A stretch of DNA of 64,000 nt from Oligoflexia bacterium (GCA_035326705.1 DAOLES010000008.1:11525-75524); one strand, 5' to 3'. Counted from the first letter of the stretch, positions 15,435 to 26,176 are shown. Made by a program: numbers and translations. Notes: generated by a model not told the origin, from the letters alone.

Positions 15435-17282
15435 ATGTTTAAAACTTATAGGTCATATTTGTTTTCTTGCCTTGTTTTTTGTTTGCTCCTCATACAAACA
15501 AATTGTACGCAAAAAAAAACACCCGACGTTTCTGAAGAAACTGATTTTGCTGCAGGAAAAAGCATTGTTGACATTGTTGCTCCAATTAAACACAAAGGAA
15601 TCTTTACAACCGAACGCAAAGATATGTGTGATAATTTTCATGCTTTACTCAACGACACCTTAGCAAAACACCTGTTAAGAGATGCCAGTGATAAAAACGA
15701 TATACTTCAGCATGCTTTATCTTATCTTAATAACTATCCTGATAAAACCGAGATTGATCATGAATCGTGGACTGCTATGCAAGAACAAAATCGTTTAGTT
15801 CCACTGCCTTCAACAGAACAAGAACAATGTGACATGATTACAAGCTTATCGCAAACCACAACTTTTAATTTGAACTTAAGTAAAGATGATGATGCAAAGC
15901 TCATTGAAACTTATTTAACCGTGTATCGATATTTCTTAACTTTTTCTGATGGTGGTTTATCAAGCATAGACTACAGTAAAGAAGAGCCTGAAACCAGCAA
16001 ACGTCTTGGTCTTATTTTACTTGATCGTCCAGACTATAGCCACCCTTTAAATCTTGGCCAACAAGAAAGTCCCTCAGTTAGATATCCAAACTATTTGTAT
16101 ATTCTTGGCACGCACCCAAGAAGTATTTTAAATCAATACCGTCAGGATCTGGTGGGTAAATACATTGTTGCCCTTTGTTCTTCAGAAGAAAACTGTCTCA
16201 ACATCAATGAACACTCCCTCTCCATCACTTTAAACAAAACATTAGATAATGACCCACAAAAGATTTTTGCCAAACTCTACGATCCAGAAACCGATGTTTA
16301 TGAAAATTACTCTTTACCTCTTGAACAGTTGCAACAACTTTTTGCCTACAGTTATTTTTATCCTAGCACGAAAAATGAAAATCCAATTTTTGTCCTAAAA
16401 ATAAGGTCTTTTCGCTCTGAACAATTGAAAGAAGATTTAAAGTATATTTTTAAAACAGATATTCAACACTATATCGATCAGTATGGCTCATACCCAAAAA
16501 ATATGGTCATTGATTTAAGAAACAATCCTGGCGGTTACCTTACTTTAGCTAAAGATTTAGGAGAGTATTTTTTCCCAAAAAAAACTTTGCTAAGCAACAT
16601 GTTAACAACCATCTCTTCTGGACAAATGAAAATTTTTCAAAAAAACTCTAATGCCGTGACCACCACTTGGCGTGGAAAAAATCTTTTATACTACCCGCTT
16701 TTAACTGAACATGACCATCGCAATCCCAGCTTTATCAATAGCCCATCAAAAATTGTTGTTTTACTGAATCGTGGATCCGCCAGCACCTCAGAAATTTTTG
16801 CTGCCGCCATGAAAGATCATCAAGCCGCCATGGTTATAGGTGAACAGTCTTTTGGTAAATTCATAGGGCAACAATCCCGTGATGAACTGTTTGCTGATAT
16901 CCCCTTAAAGCGCTCCTTGATTCAAACGTACTTCTTTTCTCCCTTGGGTTACTCACATTTTCTAAGTCCACAACTGTTAGACAAAGAACACAATAACCCT
17001 TTTGACCACAGTGATTTTGTTAGCATTGCTGACTACCTGAGTTTGGTTAATTTTGAAGACCCCACTACACCCATAACAAGCAACCCAGGCAAACTGGATC
17101 TAGACAATTATACACTTAACACTTTACCCTTAATTGACATTACTCACATCCAGCAAACGCAAATCAATACCTTGCCAGAAAGTTGTTCTATTCCAGAAGA
17201 CTTTTCTCAAATTGTAGAACAAGAGGATTGCCTCATGGATATATCTGATGCTTATTTTTCTCAACTTATACAACTGCAGTAA
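15435..17282 (+). CDS. S41-family serine peptidase, secreted (CtpA-like), probable lipoprotein
   Basis: A 615-residue protein with an N-terminal signal ending at LLIQTNCTQKK, a non-classical lipobox with Cys at about residue 25. The C-terminal half carries the S41 peptidase signature: NMVIDLRNNPGGYLTLAKDL, then NRGSASTSEIFAAAMKDH with the catalytic Ser, and GEQSFGKFIGQQ with the catalytic Lys. I see no PDZ domain; the N-terminal ~330 residues have no recognised motif. Such enzymes cut C-terminal ends of periplasmic substrates. It stands alone, 84 bases before the next gene, with no obvious operon partner. S41 class is firm; substrate unknown. Confidence 0.87.
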   Translation: MFKTYRSYLFSCLVFCLLLIQTNCTQKKTPDVSEETDFAAGKSIVDIVAPIKHKGIFTTERKDMCDNFHALLNDTLAKHLLRDASDKNDILQHALSYLNNYPDKTEIDHESWTAMQEQNRLVPLPSTEQEQCDMITSLSQTTTFNLNLSKDDDAKLIETYLTVYRYFLTFSDGGLSSIDYSKEEPETSKRLGLILLDRPDYSHPLNLGQQESPSVRYPNYLYILGTHPRSILNQYRQDLVGKYIVALCSSEENCLNINEHSLSITLNKTLDNDPQKIFAKLYDPETDVYENYSLPLEQLQQLFAYSYFYPSTKNENPIFVLKIRSFRSEQLKEDLKYIFKTDIQHYIDQYGSYPKNMVIDLRNNPGGYLTLAKDLGEYFFPKKTLLSNMLTTISSGQMKIFQKNSNAVTTTWRGKNLLYYPLLTEHDHRNPSFINSPSKIVVLLNRGSASTSEIFAAAMKDHQAAMVIGEQSFGKFIGQQSRDELFADIPLKRSLIQTYFFSPLGYSHFLSPQLLDKEHNNPFDHSDFVSIADYLSLVNFEDPTTPITSNPGKLDLDNYTLNTLPLIDITHIQQTQINTLPESCSIPEDFSQIVEQEDCLMDISDAYFSQLIQLQ

Positions 17283-17365
17283 CTGCTTATAAAAGGCCCT
17301 TGCCTGGCCTATGGCAGGAAATTATAGCTCTTTACTTTACTGACAACTTTCAATACATTGGTGGC

Positions 17366-17872
17366 ATGAGCAGTTATTTTGATAAAAAAGAAAAGCAAAG
17401 AGACCGTGAAAACAAAACTTCTTGGCGTGATATTGATGCAAAAAAAGATGGTAAAAACCCATACCGCTCTTCTGATCACGAACAAAAAAAACTGAGTACC
17501 CATCAAGAAAAGCAAAAGAAAAGTCAGGCAAAAAAAGCTCTGGACGAACTTTTTAAACCAAAAAAAAATCCTGCTCAAAGCAAAGCTTGGAAAAGCGTCA
17601 CTCAAGCCAGCGGGCGTGAATTCCAAAAACAAGCTTTACTGTATATAGAAGAACATGGTTTACCTAAAGCATGGGATGATCTTATGACCTTGCTTGATAT
17701 TGAAGATGAAAGCATACTGTTTGCTGTTCTTGATCAAATACAAGAGTATGCTTCAGAGCAAAATACAGGAGCTAAAGCCTTGGCCTGTGCTAAGCTGCGC
17801 CTAGCCAAACTCAATCATGAAGACTCTGATATTCATGAAACCATTGATCGCTTAATCCATATTCTTTCATAA
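17366..17872 (+). CDS. Small charged protein, unknown, upstream of addB
   Basis: A 168-residue protein, very rich in Lys, Asp and Gln in its first 90 residues (SYFDKKEKQRDRENKTSWRD and DIDAKKDGK), followed by a helical C-terminal domain of about 80 residues. I recognise no domain. Charged N-terminal regions with WRDIDAKKDGK-like motifs are familiar from deltaproteobacterial hypothetical proteins. The frame is open upstream to 17300, but I start at the ATG 17366 because the upstream codons look non-coding. It ends three to five bases before addB and is probably the first gene of the addB-addA transcript, so a link to DNA repair is possible but unproven. Confidence 0.65.
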   Translation: MSSYFDKKEKQRDRENKTSWRDIDAKKDGKNPYRSSDHEQKKLSTHQEKQKKSQAKKALDELFKPKKNPAQSKAWKSVTQASGREFQKQALLYIEEHGLPKAWDDLMTLLDIEDESILFAVLDQIQEYASEQNTGAKALACAKLRLAKLNHEDSDIHETIDRLIHILS

Positions 17873-17877
17873 GATTG

Positions 17878-20811
17878 ATGATGCAGCAGGGTTTACTTTT
17901 TGATCAAACTTCATTGGATGAAGAAAAAAAAGCTGGTCAAGCTAAGGTCTATCACCACTTTAACAGCCTTGACCTTAAACATGCCTTGTTTAAGGATCTT
18001 CTACAGCAAAAAAGAGAGCCTCTTAACAAAGAAAAAACTTATATACTGGTGCATTCAAATCTTTTAGCAAACCACTTAAAATATTCACTTGGCCAAGATA
18101 CTTTACCCAACTATCCTTTGTATTTTATTACTTTTTTTGATCTTGCAAAAATGATTTTGTCAAAGCTTGGCATGAACATAACTAAACCTGTTTTAGATAA
18201 AACCCTAAGCTTATTAAAATTGCATGATTTGTGTCAGGATTTTTTTAATTATGATGTCCCTAATTCAAGTCTAAATTTTTTAAACAATAAACCAGCTTTT
18301 ATTCATAATCTTCTGAGTAACTATACTTACTTGGATAAACAGTCTATTTCCCATTGGCCTAATGAGCATGAAGATTTATTGGCCTTGTACAAAAAATATC
18401 AGAAAGATTTTTTCAATCATTATTATACTCAAGATTCTTTTTTAAAGCATGTTTCTTCCTGCTTAGAAAAAGCAGATGCTTGCCTACTACCCCATACGCT
18501 TTTGGTTTACGGTTTTTATGACTTTTCACCTGTCCAAACTCATTTATTGTCTAAAACACAATTCTCAAAAAAATCCTTGTACTTGTTAACTGACTCTCCT
18601 GCTAACAAAATTTTTTCATCCCTACCTTCGCAATCCATTGCGGGAGACGATACTCAAAAAACTAAGCCCTCTATTCCTGTTCACACCTGCAACAATGAGC
18701 AAGATGAACTTAATACGCTAAAAACATTCATGCTTGCACACCTCAAAGATAATTCAAAACAGTTAAACAAAATTGCTGTTTTGCTACCCAATCAACATTA
18801 TCTAGAGCTGTGCAAAAATTTATTTAAGCAACACTGTATTCCGTATCATTGTCCCATAGGCAACTCTATGGAAAAAACCAACTTGGGCAAAATTTTAAAC
18901 TTATTGATTCAATACAATCTAAGCAAAAAAGAACAAGCTGACCTCACTAAACTGATTCTTGATTTCCCTGGCAAAAAAGATTTTTTAGTTAAAAAAGAGA
19001 TTTTATTTTTGCTGAAAAAAAATCATGTTTTTAATCAAAAGATTTTATTAAAAAATGAGATAAAAGAATTTTCTAAGCTCAAGCATTTATTAGAAGCCAT
19101 TGACAACCTTTTTGAGCAAACTCTATCCTACAATTATTTTTTTGAGAGCTTTCTCAAATTTGTAAATCATTTTATAGATCAAGACTGCTTATCTAATCCT
19201 GAAGAACATTCACATTTATTTGATTTACAAAAATATTTAAAAACACTTGAAGGTTTTAATTCTGAATTTAAAAGCTCTTCATTGGTCTTTGCTTTGAAAC
19301 AGTTTTTATCTTTAAAGTGCTCTGATCCTCTTTCAAAAAAAATGTACGATAACGGCGTTTTTTTAGCTCCTATTGACTATGCGGCATTTTTTAGTTTTGA
19401 TGATATTTATATTTTAGGTTTAAACCAACAAGCTTTTCCTAAACCTGATCAACTATTGAATCTATTAACCATTGAGAAGCCTAACTTAGCTAAGCCTCCT
19501 ATTGTTTATCAACATGAAAAAGACATTGCTATCTTTAAACAACTTTTAATTTCTTGTAAAAACGCTAATCTTTTTTATGGTCAACACGACCAACTTAAAG
19601 ATCAAGCCTTACAAAAAAGTGTTGTTTTTGATTATATAGAATCTCATCCTGCCAACAGTCAACACATAGAAAAAATTTATAGCTCTGTTATTGATTATCA
19701 AAAAAACAAACTTAGCTCAGATTTAAAAAGTATGTCAGAAGATGAAGTGCTTATCTTTGCAGAAAACAACTCTTGGTTACCTCAGCAAATCAATTGGATG
19801 CAATCTTACCTTAGTCCGCAGCCGTCCTTTGATGCTATGAGCGGCCACCTTGCTATTCTGCCAGAAAAAAATCGCGACACTTTTTCTGTTACTGCATTGC
19901 AACGTTATGCAACTTGTCCTTACCAATATTTTTTGCATGATGTTTTAGATTTACAAAACCATAGCTGGCCAGAAGATATTTATGGTTTACACCCCCTTGA
20001 AAAAGGTGAGATTTTGCACCAAATTCTTTTTTTATTTTATCAGCGTTGTTTAAACCAACAAAAAGTAAGCTTAGAACAAAAAACAATTTGGCTTAAAGAA
20101 ATCTTTGAAAACCTTAATAGCCAACATGGCAAGTATACCCTGAAAAAACCTCCGTTATGGCCCCTTGAGCAGCTTGGTTTGTATCAAAGAGTTAAAAGTT
20201 TTATCGCTTATGAACATTTAAGCAACAATGATTTTTACCCTCTAGCTCTTGAGATGCGTTTTGGTTCATTTAAAAGCAGCTATGAAGATCAAAATTATTC
20301 TAAAGATGAAGCCTTATGCTTAAACTATAAAAATAAAAAGTTATACTTTAGAGGTAAAATTGACCGCATAGATATTGACCTTTCTCAACAGCATTTGCAT
20401 GTTATTGATTACAAGTCAGGAAAAATTACTGCTAAAAACAATGATTTTGCGCAAGGCAAAACCATACAAATGGCGATTTATCTTTTACTTTGCCAAAAAT
20501 ACTTTAAACATATTCCTTTAAAAAATATGCATGCGCGTATGGTCAGTGTTGATCCCAAGCAAAACTTTAGTGAAAAACATCTTAGCGGAGAATACCTAGA
20601 GCAACATCTGGATGATTTTTATCAGCTTATTTTTTCTTTAAGTCAGCGCATCAATCAAGGAATTTTTTTTCAGCAACCTGGCAACAATGCTCAACATTGT
20701 CAGTTCTGTGACTATCAAATGATTTGTCAAAGCAATGTTGTTAAAAGATCACAGCTGATTCAAAAAAGTCCGGAACTAATTAATATCTTGGAGAAATCAT
20801 GTCTCGGCTAG
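17878..20811 (+). CDS. addB: AddB-like subunit of helicase-nuclease (PD-(D/E)XK, Fe-S)
   Basis: About 977 residues. The C-terminal third is a PD-(D/E)XK nuclease domain with the core VIDYKSGK (about residue 843). Cysteines for an Fe-S staple flank it: RYATCPYQYF (about 679) and HCQFCDYQMIC (about 940-951), as in AddB. The N terminus lacks intact helicase motifs, which fits the inactivated helicase-like half of AddB. With AddA it processes double-strand breaks for RecA loading, doing the work of RecBCD. The start is ATG 17878 (a TTG lies just before). It overlaps addA by 13 bp, so the subunits are coupled. Confidence 0.85.
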   Translation: MMQQGLLFDQTSLDEEKKAGQAKVYHHFNSLDLKHALFKDLLQQKREPLNKEKTYILVHSNLLANHLKYSLGQDTLPNYPLYFITFFDLAKMILSKLGMNITKPVLDKTLSLLKLHDLCQDFFNYDVPNSSLNFLNNKPAFIHNLLSNYTYLDKQSISHWPNEHEDLLALYKKYQKDFFNHYYTQDSFLKHVSSCLEKADACLLPHTLLVYGFYDFSPVQTHLLSKTQFSKKSLYLLTDSPANKIFSSLPSQSIAGDDTQKTKPSIPVHTCNNEQDELNTLKTFMLAHLKDNSKQLNKIAVLLPNQHYLELCKNLFKQHCIPYHCPIGNSMEKTNLGKILNLLIQYNLSKKEQADLTKLILDFPGKKDFLVKKEILFLLKKNHVFNQKILLKNEIKEFSKLKHLLEAIDNLFEQTLSYNYFFESFLKFVNHFIDQDCLSNPEEHSHLFDLQKYLKTLEGFNSEFKSSSLVFALKQFLSLKCSDPLSKKMYDNGVFLAPIDYAAFFSFDDIYILGLNQQAFPKPDQLLNLLTIEKPNLAKPPIVYQHEKDIAIFKQLLISCKNANLFYGQHDQLKDQALQKSVVFDYIESHPANSQHIEKIYSSVIDYQKNKLSSDLKSMSEDEVLIFAENNSWLPQQINWMQSYLSPQPSFDAMSGHLAILPEKNRDTFSVTALQRYATCPYQYFLHDVLDLQNHSWPEDIYGLHPLEKGEILHQILFLFYQRCLNQQKVSLEQKTIWLKEIFENLNSQHGKYTLKKPPLWPLEQLGLYQRVKSFIAYEHLSNNDFYPLALEMRFGSFKSSYEDQNYSKDEALCLNYKNKKLYFRGKIDRIDIDLSQQHLHVIDYKSGKITAKNNDFAQGKTIQMAIYLLLCQKYFKHIPLKNMHARMVSVDPKQNFSEKHLSGEYLEQHLDDFYQLIFSLSQRINQGIFFQQPGNNAQHCQFCDYQMICQSNVVKRSQLIQKSPELINILEKSCLG

Positions 20812-23800
20812 AATCTTTTATTCCGCTAGATAATGATATTCGTTTACTTGCAACGGAAAACACTCAAAAAAATCTGTCTATTGAAGCTGGTGCAGGAACC
20901 GGTAAAACAACTTTGCTCTCTCAGCGTTATGTCAACACCATCTTAAACCACAATGTACCTCTTGCCCAATGTGTGGCCATTACCTTTACTGAAAAAGCTG
21001 CCTTAGAACTAAAACAAAGAATTCATGATCTGCTGCTTGAAAAAAAACGTCCTGACTTGGCCAAAGATGTTTACAGCGCTCCAATTTCTACCATTCATGC
21101 TTTTTGTTCAAACTTATTGCACCAAAAACCTCTTGCAGTTGATTTAGACCCTGGTTTTTCACAGTTAGATCCGCTCCAACAACAAAGTTTTTTAAATAAC
21201 TGTTTCAATCTTTTTTTAAATGAATGCTTAACAGATTTAAATAGTGAAGAAGATTTAAGTTCAAGCCACCCCAGTCAAGTTTTACAACGTCTCAATGCTT
21301 ACGATATAGACTTAAGAAAAATTAAAACTTTATGTCTAGAAGCCTATGATAATAGAATTTTTTTCATTCATACGCTTCTTAAAAACATCACTTGGCCCAA
21401 CACTAAAAACTTTATTGCATCTTTGTTGAGCAGTTATAAAAAGCTGTATGATTTAGCTATAACGCACTGCAAAGACAAAGACGATAAAGCTTATCAGGCC
21501 ATTGAACACATGTTGAATAAACTACAATACTTAACTGAGCAAAGCATGCTTGAGCATATCAGCAGCATCATGTTTCAGTTAAAAATATCATCCAGAGATG
21601 GTGCCCAAAAAAAGTGGACTGATGAAAAAACTTTAAAATACATTAAAACCAGTTTTGCTCACTTAAAACAACAATTAGAAAACATGCAGCTTCAACTGGG
21701 TCATTGCATTGCCTATGACACCTTATTCTTGCTCAATGATTTTGTCAGTTTTGTTGATCAACAAAAAAAAGAGCAAAGCATCTTGGATTTTGATGATTTA
21801 CTGCTCTTATCCTTGCGTTTGGTTAAAGACAATGCTTCTGTCCGCCAATATTTTCAAAGCATGTACCGTTGTTTTTTTGTTGATGAGTTTCAGGATACTG
21901 ATCCCATACAAAAAGAACTTATTTGGTTACTCAGCGGCTTGTATCAAAGTGACCTAAAGCACAGCACATTCATAGTAGGTGACCCAAAACAGTCCATTTA
22001 CAGATTTAGGGGAGCAAGCTTAGAAACCTATGCCCATGCAACACAAGATTTTAAAAGCAAGCAGCAACACAAACCCATTGTACAAAACTTTAGATCTTCA
22101 GAAAAAATTCTAGATTGGGTCAATATGAGTTTTTCTCATCTGCTCAAAGAGCATTACCACCCTTTAAAAGCCTTACCTGCACATACTGGAAAAAATCCTG
22201 CCGTTGTTACTTTACAACCCAGTGAAGATCAAGAAGATCTAAATTCACATGCATCTTTGCAAGCTGAAGCTCAATGCATAGCGCTGTACATCAAAAAACT
22301 TTTGTTAGACCAAGAGCATTTTATCTATGATAAAACAACTCAGTCTTATCGCCCAGCGCAAGCAAATGATATTGCGCTGATTTACCCAACCAGTACCGGC
22401 CTAGATTATTTAGAAGAACACTTGAGAAAACATGGTATTCCTTTTTTATCACAAAGCAGTCGCTCATTTTTTAAACGATCTGAAGTTGAAGGTTTAATTT
22501 ATATTCTAAATGCTTTGGCCCAGCCAACGGATTCTATTGCTTTAACCGCAGCTTTAAAGACCTGTTATCTTGCCATTGATGATCAAGACTTGTTTACTTT
22601 ATTCAAGCAAAAACAAAATTTTTGTTTATTGGATATAGACAATACTGCTTTAGAAAATTTAAGCCCGCCTCTAGCGAAAGCATTGCAAAGCTTAAATCAA
22701 AGCTACCATGACTTACATCAAACTGCTTCTTATAGTCTTAAAGAAATTTTAGATTGTATTTTAGAACGTTTTTTTGTTTATCCCGCACTGGCTTTAAGAA
22801 AGCATCAAGCTCAAGCACATGCCAATATAGAAAAGTTTATGCTTCTTACTCAGTATTATGAACAGTCGGTGTCTTCACACTTATATGACTTCACCCATTG
22901 GTGTTTATCCAATCAAGACAAAAGTCATGATCAACCAGAAGCCGCTATCAATACCCAAAACATCAATGCCGTTCAACTGATGACCATGCATAAGTCTAAA
23001 GGTCTTGAGTTTCCTGTTGTGATTATGGCGCAATTGGCCAGCAAACCTATGCCTTATCCAAACTTTCTAAAACAAAGTCATGCTCAGCGCTATGGTTTTG
23101 GCTACACCCATAGTGGGCAAAACATGTATACCCATGATTACGCTCAGATGATCAACTATGAACGCAATTCTATTTTACAAGAAAAAAAACGCTTGTTGTA
23201 TGTGGCTTGTACACGGGCCAAAGATCGTTTGGTGATTAGCCAGTTTTCTAGTAACAATTATAAAGACAGCTACCATGCGCTTTTGCAGCCTATTTTACAG
23301 CAAACTCAATCTCTTCTTACGCCATTTAAAATTGAGAATGATCATGATTTAATACAAAAATCACTGTTTACTGATCAAAATCGTAATCCTGATGTTATCA
23401 CACAAGATGCTAAGACTGTTTTTTCCAATTATCAACAAGCCATGACATCCATAATAAATTGGCAGACCAAGCTTAATGCACTTGTTTCTGTAAGCCAGCA
23501 AGAGACCTTAAAAAAACATACTTTAGAACAGTCTTTAGCCACAATTGAAAAAAGTTCTTTTGGAAGTGCGTTTCATAAAATTATGCAAGATCTGACTGAA
23601 TTAAACTTTAAGCCTGAATATATTGGTACTGTTTTATTGCAGCATGCTGTTGATGAAAAACAACATAGTCAACTCCAACCTTTAATTCAAAAGTGCTTAG
23701 ACCATCAGCTTATACTACAGGCTAAAAAAGCACCGATTTGCCATGCCGAGTTTCCTTTACTCATTAAAAAACAAAATAACCTTACACATTCCATGTACAT

Positions 23801-24008
23801 TGATCTTTTATTTTTTGATGGTAAGCATTGGATTTTGGTTGATTATAAAACCGATGAACTAGAGCATAAAAATTTGGAACAGCATGCTTTAATTTATCAA
23901 AAACAAATTATAGCTTACCAAGAAGCGTTAAAACATTATAACATTCAGCTTAATCAAGCCTTTGTCTTTTTTGTTAGACATCAACATGCCGTTGATTTAA
24001 AAATTTAG
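20799..24008 (+). CDS. addA: AddA-like UvrD-family helicase-nuclease
   Basis: A 1069-residue superfamily 1A helicase with a C-terminal nuclease domain. Motif I is SIEAGAGTGKTTLL (about 27-40), motif II FFVDEFQDTDPIQ, motif III VGDPKQSIYRFRGA, motif V LMTMHKSKGLEFPVV, motif VI LLYVACTRAKDRLV. The C-terminal PD-(D/E)XK core is LVDYKTDE (about residue 1013). This is the AddA layout: translocase plus one nuclease. It overlaps addB by 13 bp and the pair replaces RecBCD. The stop is five bases from the convergent gene at 24013. Confidence 0.93.
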   Translation: MSRLESFIPLDNDIRLLATENTQKNLSIEAGAGTGKTTLLSQRYVNTILNHNVPLAQCVAITFTEKAALELKQRIHDLLLEKKRPDLAKDVYSAPISTIHAFCSNLLHQKPLAVDLDPGFSQLDPLQQQSFLNNCFNLFLNECLTDLNSEEDLSSSHPSQVLQRLNAYDIDLRKIKTLCLEAYDNRIFFIHTLLKNITWPNTKNFIASLLSSYKKLYDLAITHCKDKDDKAYQAIEHMLNKLQYLTEQSMLEHISSIMFQLKISSRDGAQKKWTDEKTLKYIKTSFAHLKQQLENMQLQLGHCIAYDTLFLLNDFVSFVDQQKKEQSILDFDDLLLLSLRLVKDNASVRQYFQSMYRCFFVDEFQDTDPIQKELIWLLSGLYQSDLKHSTFIVGDPKQSIYRFRGASLETYAHATQDFKSKQQHKPIVQNFRSSEKILDWVNMSFSHLLKEHYHPLKALPAHTGKNPAVVTLQPSEDQEDLNSHASLQAEAQCIALYIKKLLLDQEHFIYDKTTQSYRPAQANDIALIYPTSTGLDYLEEHLRKHGIPFLSQSSRSFFKRSEVEGLIYILNALAQPTDSIALTAALKTCYLAIDDQDLFTLFKQKQNFCLLDIDNTALENLSPPLAKALQSLNQSYHDLHQTASYSLKEILDCILERFFVYPALALRKHQAQAHANIEKFMLLTQYYEQSVSSHLYDFTHWCLSNQDKSHDQPEAAINTQNINAVQLMTMHKSKGLEFPVVIMAQLASKPMPYPNFLKQSHAQRYGFGYTHSGQNMYTHDYAQMINYERNSILQEKKRLLYVACTRAKDRLVISQFSSNNYKDSYHALLQPILQQTQSLLTPFKIENDHDLIQKSLFTDQNRNPDVITQDAKTVFSNYQQAMTSIINWQTKLNALVSVSQQETLKKHTLEQSLATIEKSSFGSAFHKIMQDLTELNFKPEYIGTVLLQHAVDEKQHSQLQPLIQKCLDHQLILQAKKAPICHAEFPLLIKKQNNLTHSMYIDLLFFDGKHWILVDYKTDELEHKNLEQHALIYQKQIIAYQEALKHYNIQLNQAFVFFVRHQHAVDLKI

Positions 24009-24012
24009 TTTT

Positions 24013-24825
24013 CTAATGTTTATGATCATTATTGGTGTTTGTTCTTCCTCTTTTTTCTAAATTGCTTGTACAGTCAATAATAGTACATACATTGCGCATT
24101 AATCGTGAAAGCATAACACTATTCTCTTCAGCACGGTAAAGATCTGGATTGTAAAGATTGATAAAAATATGAAACAAGGCCAAAATTTGTTCTTTATTTT
24201 TTGCTTTATTAACACTGTCAACCAGGGCATTGAGTTTGTTTATGCCTATAGAAAAATAAATATCCGGATCATAAAAACCTTTAGCCTTGAGTAATGCCAT
24301 CAATAATAATTTTCCTAAAGAATCAATCTGATACTCTTCATAGGCAAAACCAAAACGTGTTCTTCGGTTTACAGCTAGCTTTCTTAACTCAGTATCAATC
24401 ATATTTTGTGAAAATAATTCTTGTTGGGTAAAGTTGTTCATGTACTCATCAGTGGGTATCATCGTGTAAAATGCCATATTTTCATCGATAAAGTTTTTTG
24501 ACTCATCAGATTTTTTAAAGCTAATTTCCGTTTGAAATGCTTTAAGCACAAGCAAATTAAATGCATTCACTTGTTCATCATTGTATGGAATAATTTCATA
24601 CTTGTAACGCAAAGCTTCTGCTTGTTGCAATTGCATGGCACTGGCTTTATTGATGAAATCAACCACCTGCTTACGATAAGCTTTTTCATTTCTGAAAACT
24701 TTATTCTCAACAGCTTCAATAATATTTGAAAGTTCTTCAATATCAGAATCAAAATTACTTTTTGCATTGGCTACAAAGGCTACGAAAACGATTAACCCTA
24801 TAATCAATTGTTGATATGTTTTCAT
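24013..24825 (-). CDS. Secreted protein of unknown function
   Basis: A 270-residue protein with a Sec signal peptide (MKTYQQLIIGLIVFVAFVANA). The mature part is helical and moderately charged with no motif I recognise; near the C terminus are two cysteines (RNVCTIIDC) that could form a disulfide. It is monocistronic, convergent with addA (gap of four bases) and followed upstream by a 186-bp gap before dnaJ that holds nothing I can identify. A periplasmic helical protein is the most that can be said. Confidence 0.65.
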   Translation of the reverse strand: MKTYQQLIIGLIVFVAFVANAKSNFDSDIEELSNIIEAVENKVFRNEKAYRKQVVDFINKASAMQLQQAEALRYKYEIIPYNDEQVNAFNLLVLKAFQTEISFKKSDESKNFIDENMAFYTMIPTDEYMNNFTQQELFSQNMIDTELRKLAVNRRTRFGFAYEEYQIDSLGKLLLMALLKAKGFYDPDIYFSIGINKLNALVDSVNKAKNKEQILALFHIFINLYNPDLYRAEENSVMLSRLMRNVCTIIDCTSNLEKRGRTNTNNDHKH

Positions 24826-25011
24826 GACCCACCCCAGTCTATATATGCTATGTTAATTTTAAACTTATCTCAATATTGGTTGAGCAGCCTAATTTAGAGG
24901 TCTGCATTTTTAGTGCCACACAAAAATCAGTATTTTCAGTAGCTTAGCAAAATATAATTGCGAGTTGAGACATTTTTTTCACGCTATTTAGGTTTGTTTA
25001 TGACTAAGTAT

Positions 25012-26127
25012 TTAAGAAAAGGTCTTTTTTATTTTTTCTTTGATACCTTTACTGTGCGTGATTTTTTCACCGCTTTCTTTAGCAAAGGCTTCTAAGAGTT
25101 CTTTTTGTTTGCTGCTTAAACGCTCTGGAACTTTAACATTCAACTGCACATATAAATTTCCACGACCATTGCGTCTTAGATAAGGAACGCCTTTACCTTT
25201 GATGGTCACTAAATCTCCCGGCTGCGATGCTTTTGGAATGGTAATTTCTTCATGACCATCCAATGTTTCTACGCTGCATGTTGTGCCTAAGGCTGCTTGC
25301 GCCATACCAATGTCTAACTTACGGTATAAATGTTCATTTTGCCGCTCAAATAAATTATGCTCAGCAATATCTAAAAATACAAATAAATCACCGTTTGGCC
25401 CCCCCTTGCTGCCTGCTTCACCTTCACCACTTAAACGAACCTGCATACCATTTTCTACTCCTGCTGGAATATTAACATTCACTGTTTTTCGTTCAAGATT
25501 TCTGCCAGAGCCTGAGCAGTCCTTGCATGGATGGGTAATGACTTTACCTGCCCCCCTACATTGTGGGCAGGTACGTGCAATAGAAATAAAGCCTTGGTTT
25601 TGTTGGATTTGACCATAACCTTGACATTGATCACATACAACAGGTTCATGCTCTTTATCATGCCCTTGGCCATCACAAGTTTGACAAGAAACCTCACGTT
25701 CAATTTCAATTTCTTTTTCACAGCCAAACACTGCTTCTTTAAACTCTATTCTGCATTGAACTTGCAAATCACTGCCACGTCTTGGACCTCTACGCCGTGA
25801 ACCAGATGAAAAACCACCACCACCAAAAAAACTATCAAAAATATCTCCAAAGGATGAAAAAACGTCGTCCATATTGTTAAAGCCAGAAAAGCCTTGTTGA
25901 TTGAGACCTGCATGACCGTATTGATCATAGATGGCACGTTTTTTTTCATCTCTCAACACTTCATAAGCTTCAGAACATTCTTTAAACTTGGTTTCTGCTT
26001 CTTGATTATCTGGATTAAGATCAGGGTGGTACTGACGGGCCAAGACCCGATAAGCTTTTTTTATTTCTACTGCAGATGCTGTTTTTGATACCGATAAAAT
26101 TTCGTAATAATCTCGTTGTGTCGCCAT
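25012..26127 (-). CDS. dnaJ: Chaperone DnaJ
   Basis: A 371-residue type I DnaJ (Hsp40), the co-chaperone that stimulates DnaK ATPase. In order: J domain with HPD in YHPDLNPD (about 33-35); Gly/Phe-rich region (GFSGFNNMDDVFSSF, FFGGGGFSSG); zinc domain with four CxxCxGxG repeats (CQTCDGQG, CDQCQGYG, CPQCRGAG, CKDCSGSG); and C-terminal domain through AKESGEKITHSKG. Normal length. No grpE or dnaK lies next to it. The leader upstream of its ATG can fold into a hairpin close to the ribosome-binding region. Confidence 0.97.
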   Translation of the reverse strand: MATQRDYYEILSVSKTASAVEIKKAYRVLARQYHPDLNPDNQEAETKFKECSEAYEVLRDEKKRAIYDQYGHAGLNQQGFSGFNNMDDVFSSFGDIFDSFFGGGGFSSGSRRRGPRRGSDLQVQCRIEFKEAVFGCEKEIEIEREVSCQTCDGQGHDKEHEPVVCDQCQGYGQIQQNQGFISIARTCPQCRGAGKVITHPCKDCSGSGRNLERKTVNVNIPAGVENGMQVRLSGEGEAGSKGGPNGDLFVFLDIAEHNLFERQNEHLYRKLDIGMAQAALGTTCSVETLDGHEEITIPKASQPGDLVTIKGKGVPYLRRNGRGNLYVQLNVKVPERLSSKQKELLEAFAKESGEKITHSKGIKEKIKKTFS

Positions 26128-26143
26128 ACCCTATACCTTACCT

Positions 26144-26176
26144 TCCTCTACGGTTGCGCCGCGACTACCCAGAGGA
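26144..26176 (-). promoter_or_regulatory. Hairpin in the dnaJ 5' leader near the Shine-Dalgarno region
   Basis: TCCTCT (26144-26149) and AGAGGA (26171-26176) pair, with an inner GGT/ACC pair (26152-26154 with 2667-26169 region). In the minus-strand leader the 3' arm AGAGGA lies in the purine-rich stretch just before the dnaJ ATG, so the stem could limit ribosome access. This is the layout of an RNA thermometer, but the fold is predicted by eye only, and no CIRCE element is present. Confidence 0.35.
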